Shown one piece after another: positions 63,468 through 64,000 of a DNA stretch of 64,000 nt (positions within the stretch are counted from its first letter, which is position 1; each line of letters starts with the position of its first letter). Source of the stretch: Planctobacterium sp965279005 (GTDB lineage Bacteria > Pseudomonadota > Gammaproteobacteria > Enterobacterales > Alteromonadaceae); the NCBI GenBank assembly GCA_965279005.1, contig CBDIHK010000025.1, positions 124,001 to 188,000 of the forward strand, given 5' to 3'. Under the pieces are notes generated by a model. It was not told the origin of the DNA, ran no database searches, and saw only the letters and a program-made list of their open reading frames with translations. Made by a program: the position numbers and the translations under genes.

Positions 63468-64000
63468 ATGCTTATAGGTGTACCAAAAGAAATAAAAAAC
63501 CATGAATACCGTGTCGGCCTAACCCCTGCTGCAGTTAAAGAATTTGTCAGTAATGGCCACCAGGTTATGGTACAGGACAATGCAGGTGCTTCTATCGGAT
63601 TTACCAATGACCAATTTGAAGCAGCCGGTGCGAGCATTATCGCTACACCCGAAGAAATCTTCGAAAAGGCAGAAATGATCGTTAAAGTTAAAGAACCCCA
63701 GCCCAACGAATGTAAAATGCTATCTGAAGGCCAAACTCTTTATACATACCTGCACCTAGCCCCAGATCCGCTGCAAACCGAGTTGTTGGTTGAATCAGGT
63801 GCTACCTGTATTGCCTATGAAACGGTAACAGACCGGGTTGGAGCCTTGCCATTGTTGGCACCTATGAGTGAAGTGGCAGGACGCATGTCAGTACAGGCAG
63901 GTGCCCACTTCTTGGAAAAAGCCCATGGTGGTAGCGGTACCTTATTAGGTGGTGTACCAGGCGTTGCGCCAGGCAAGGTATTGGTAATCGGTGGCGGTGT
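63468..64000 (+). CDS. ald: Alanine dehydrogenase, N-terminal part
   Basis: The gene starts at ATG 63468 (MLIGVPKEIKNHEYRV) and runs off the right edge after about 177 residues. It converts alanine to pyruvate with NAD. Visible are the substrate-domain motifs KVKEPQPNE and YLHLAP, and the opening of the NAD-binding domain (APGKVLVIGGGV). The divergent lrp gene supports the call. Confidence 0.95.
   Translation, partial: MLIGVPKEIKNHEYRVGLTPAAVKEFVSNGHQVMVQDNAGASIGFTNDQFEAAGASIIATPEEIFEKAEMIVKVKEPQPNECKMLSEGQTLYTYLHLAPDPLQTELLVESGATCIAYETVTDRVGALPLLAPMSEVAGRMSVQAGAHFLEKAHGGSGTLLGGVPGVAPGKVLVIGGG

Noticed and set aside
1..64000. CRISPR array
   Set aside because: No set of regularly spaced identical repeats was found; the short repeat groups at 22744 and 45922 have too few copies and irregular spacing.

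Overview
The window looks like chromosome from a motile, probably marine gammaproteobacterium of Alteromonadales type. The main evidence is the right-hand block ald-lrp-ftsK-lolA-rarA-crcB-serS followed by tusE/B/C/D and a YccA/BI-1 gene, plus uvrY-uvrC-pgsA and the tRNA trio Gly(GCC)-Cys(GCA)-Leu(UAA). A TonB receptor, a large MCP, a flagellin, a secreted endonuclease I and several solitary periplasmic binding proteins fit a surface-active heterotroph. The lineage is an inference from gene order and content; no 16S or other decisive marker is present.

Layout. 1-8.2 kb: the tail of an EAL protein, a sensor histidine kinase, an M3 lipoprotein peptidase broken by a frameshift, and a long chemoreceptor. 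8.2-20.7 kb: metabolic and envelope single genes (RraA-like, Nudix, DUF4019, GNAT, flagellin, DUF2855, SRPBCC, class III cyclase, MscS, two binding proteins, endonuclease I), with a 264-bp MITE-like element at 11620-11883. 20.9-21.3 kb: a tRNA operon with a clear sigma70 promoter. 21.3-25.3 kb: an A+T-rich, decayed island bounded by the real tRNA-Leu and a broken copy of its 3' half; it carries a Y1 (HUH) transposase with palindromes upstream, short direct repeats and two unknown membrane proteins. 25.4-38.4 kb: single genes including a TonB receptor, a GGDEF-EAL protein, an AlkA-type glycosylase and an unusual disordered protein. 38.4-43.3 kb: a FapA-like gene and pgsA-uvrC-uvrY.

43.5-46.4 kb: a small unrecognised cluster. 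It has a Lar-like zinc ribbon, small membrane proteins, a secreted peptide with three SGGGQPDP repeats and two divergent HTH regulators. Related GGGGAA-N4/5-TCCCC palindromes precede three of these genes, and three 18-bp repeats lie between the regulators. This is the best candidate here for an undescribed, self-regulated module. 46.9-51.8 kb: a small DSBH-like protein and two tandem, near-identical TPR membrane proteins, one interrupted by a complete ISAs1-family element with an exact 10-bp target duplication. 52-56.6 kb: tRNA-Ser, small membrane proteins, a gene split at a run of nine T, yccA and tusDCBE. 56.6-64 kb: the conserved housekeeping block.

Functional links. The tus genes relay sulfur for tRNA 2-thiouridine. 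lolA serves lipoproteins such as the M3 peptidase. lrp and ald are divergent and probably co-regulated. The cluster of EAL, GGDEF-EAL, MCP, histidine kinase and cyclase genes shows heavy investment in signal transduction.
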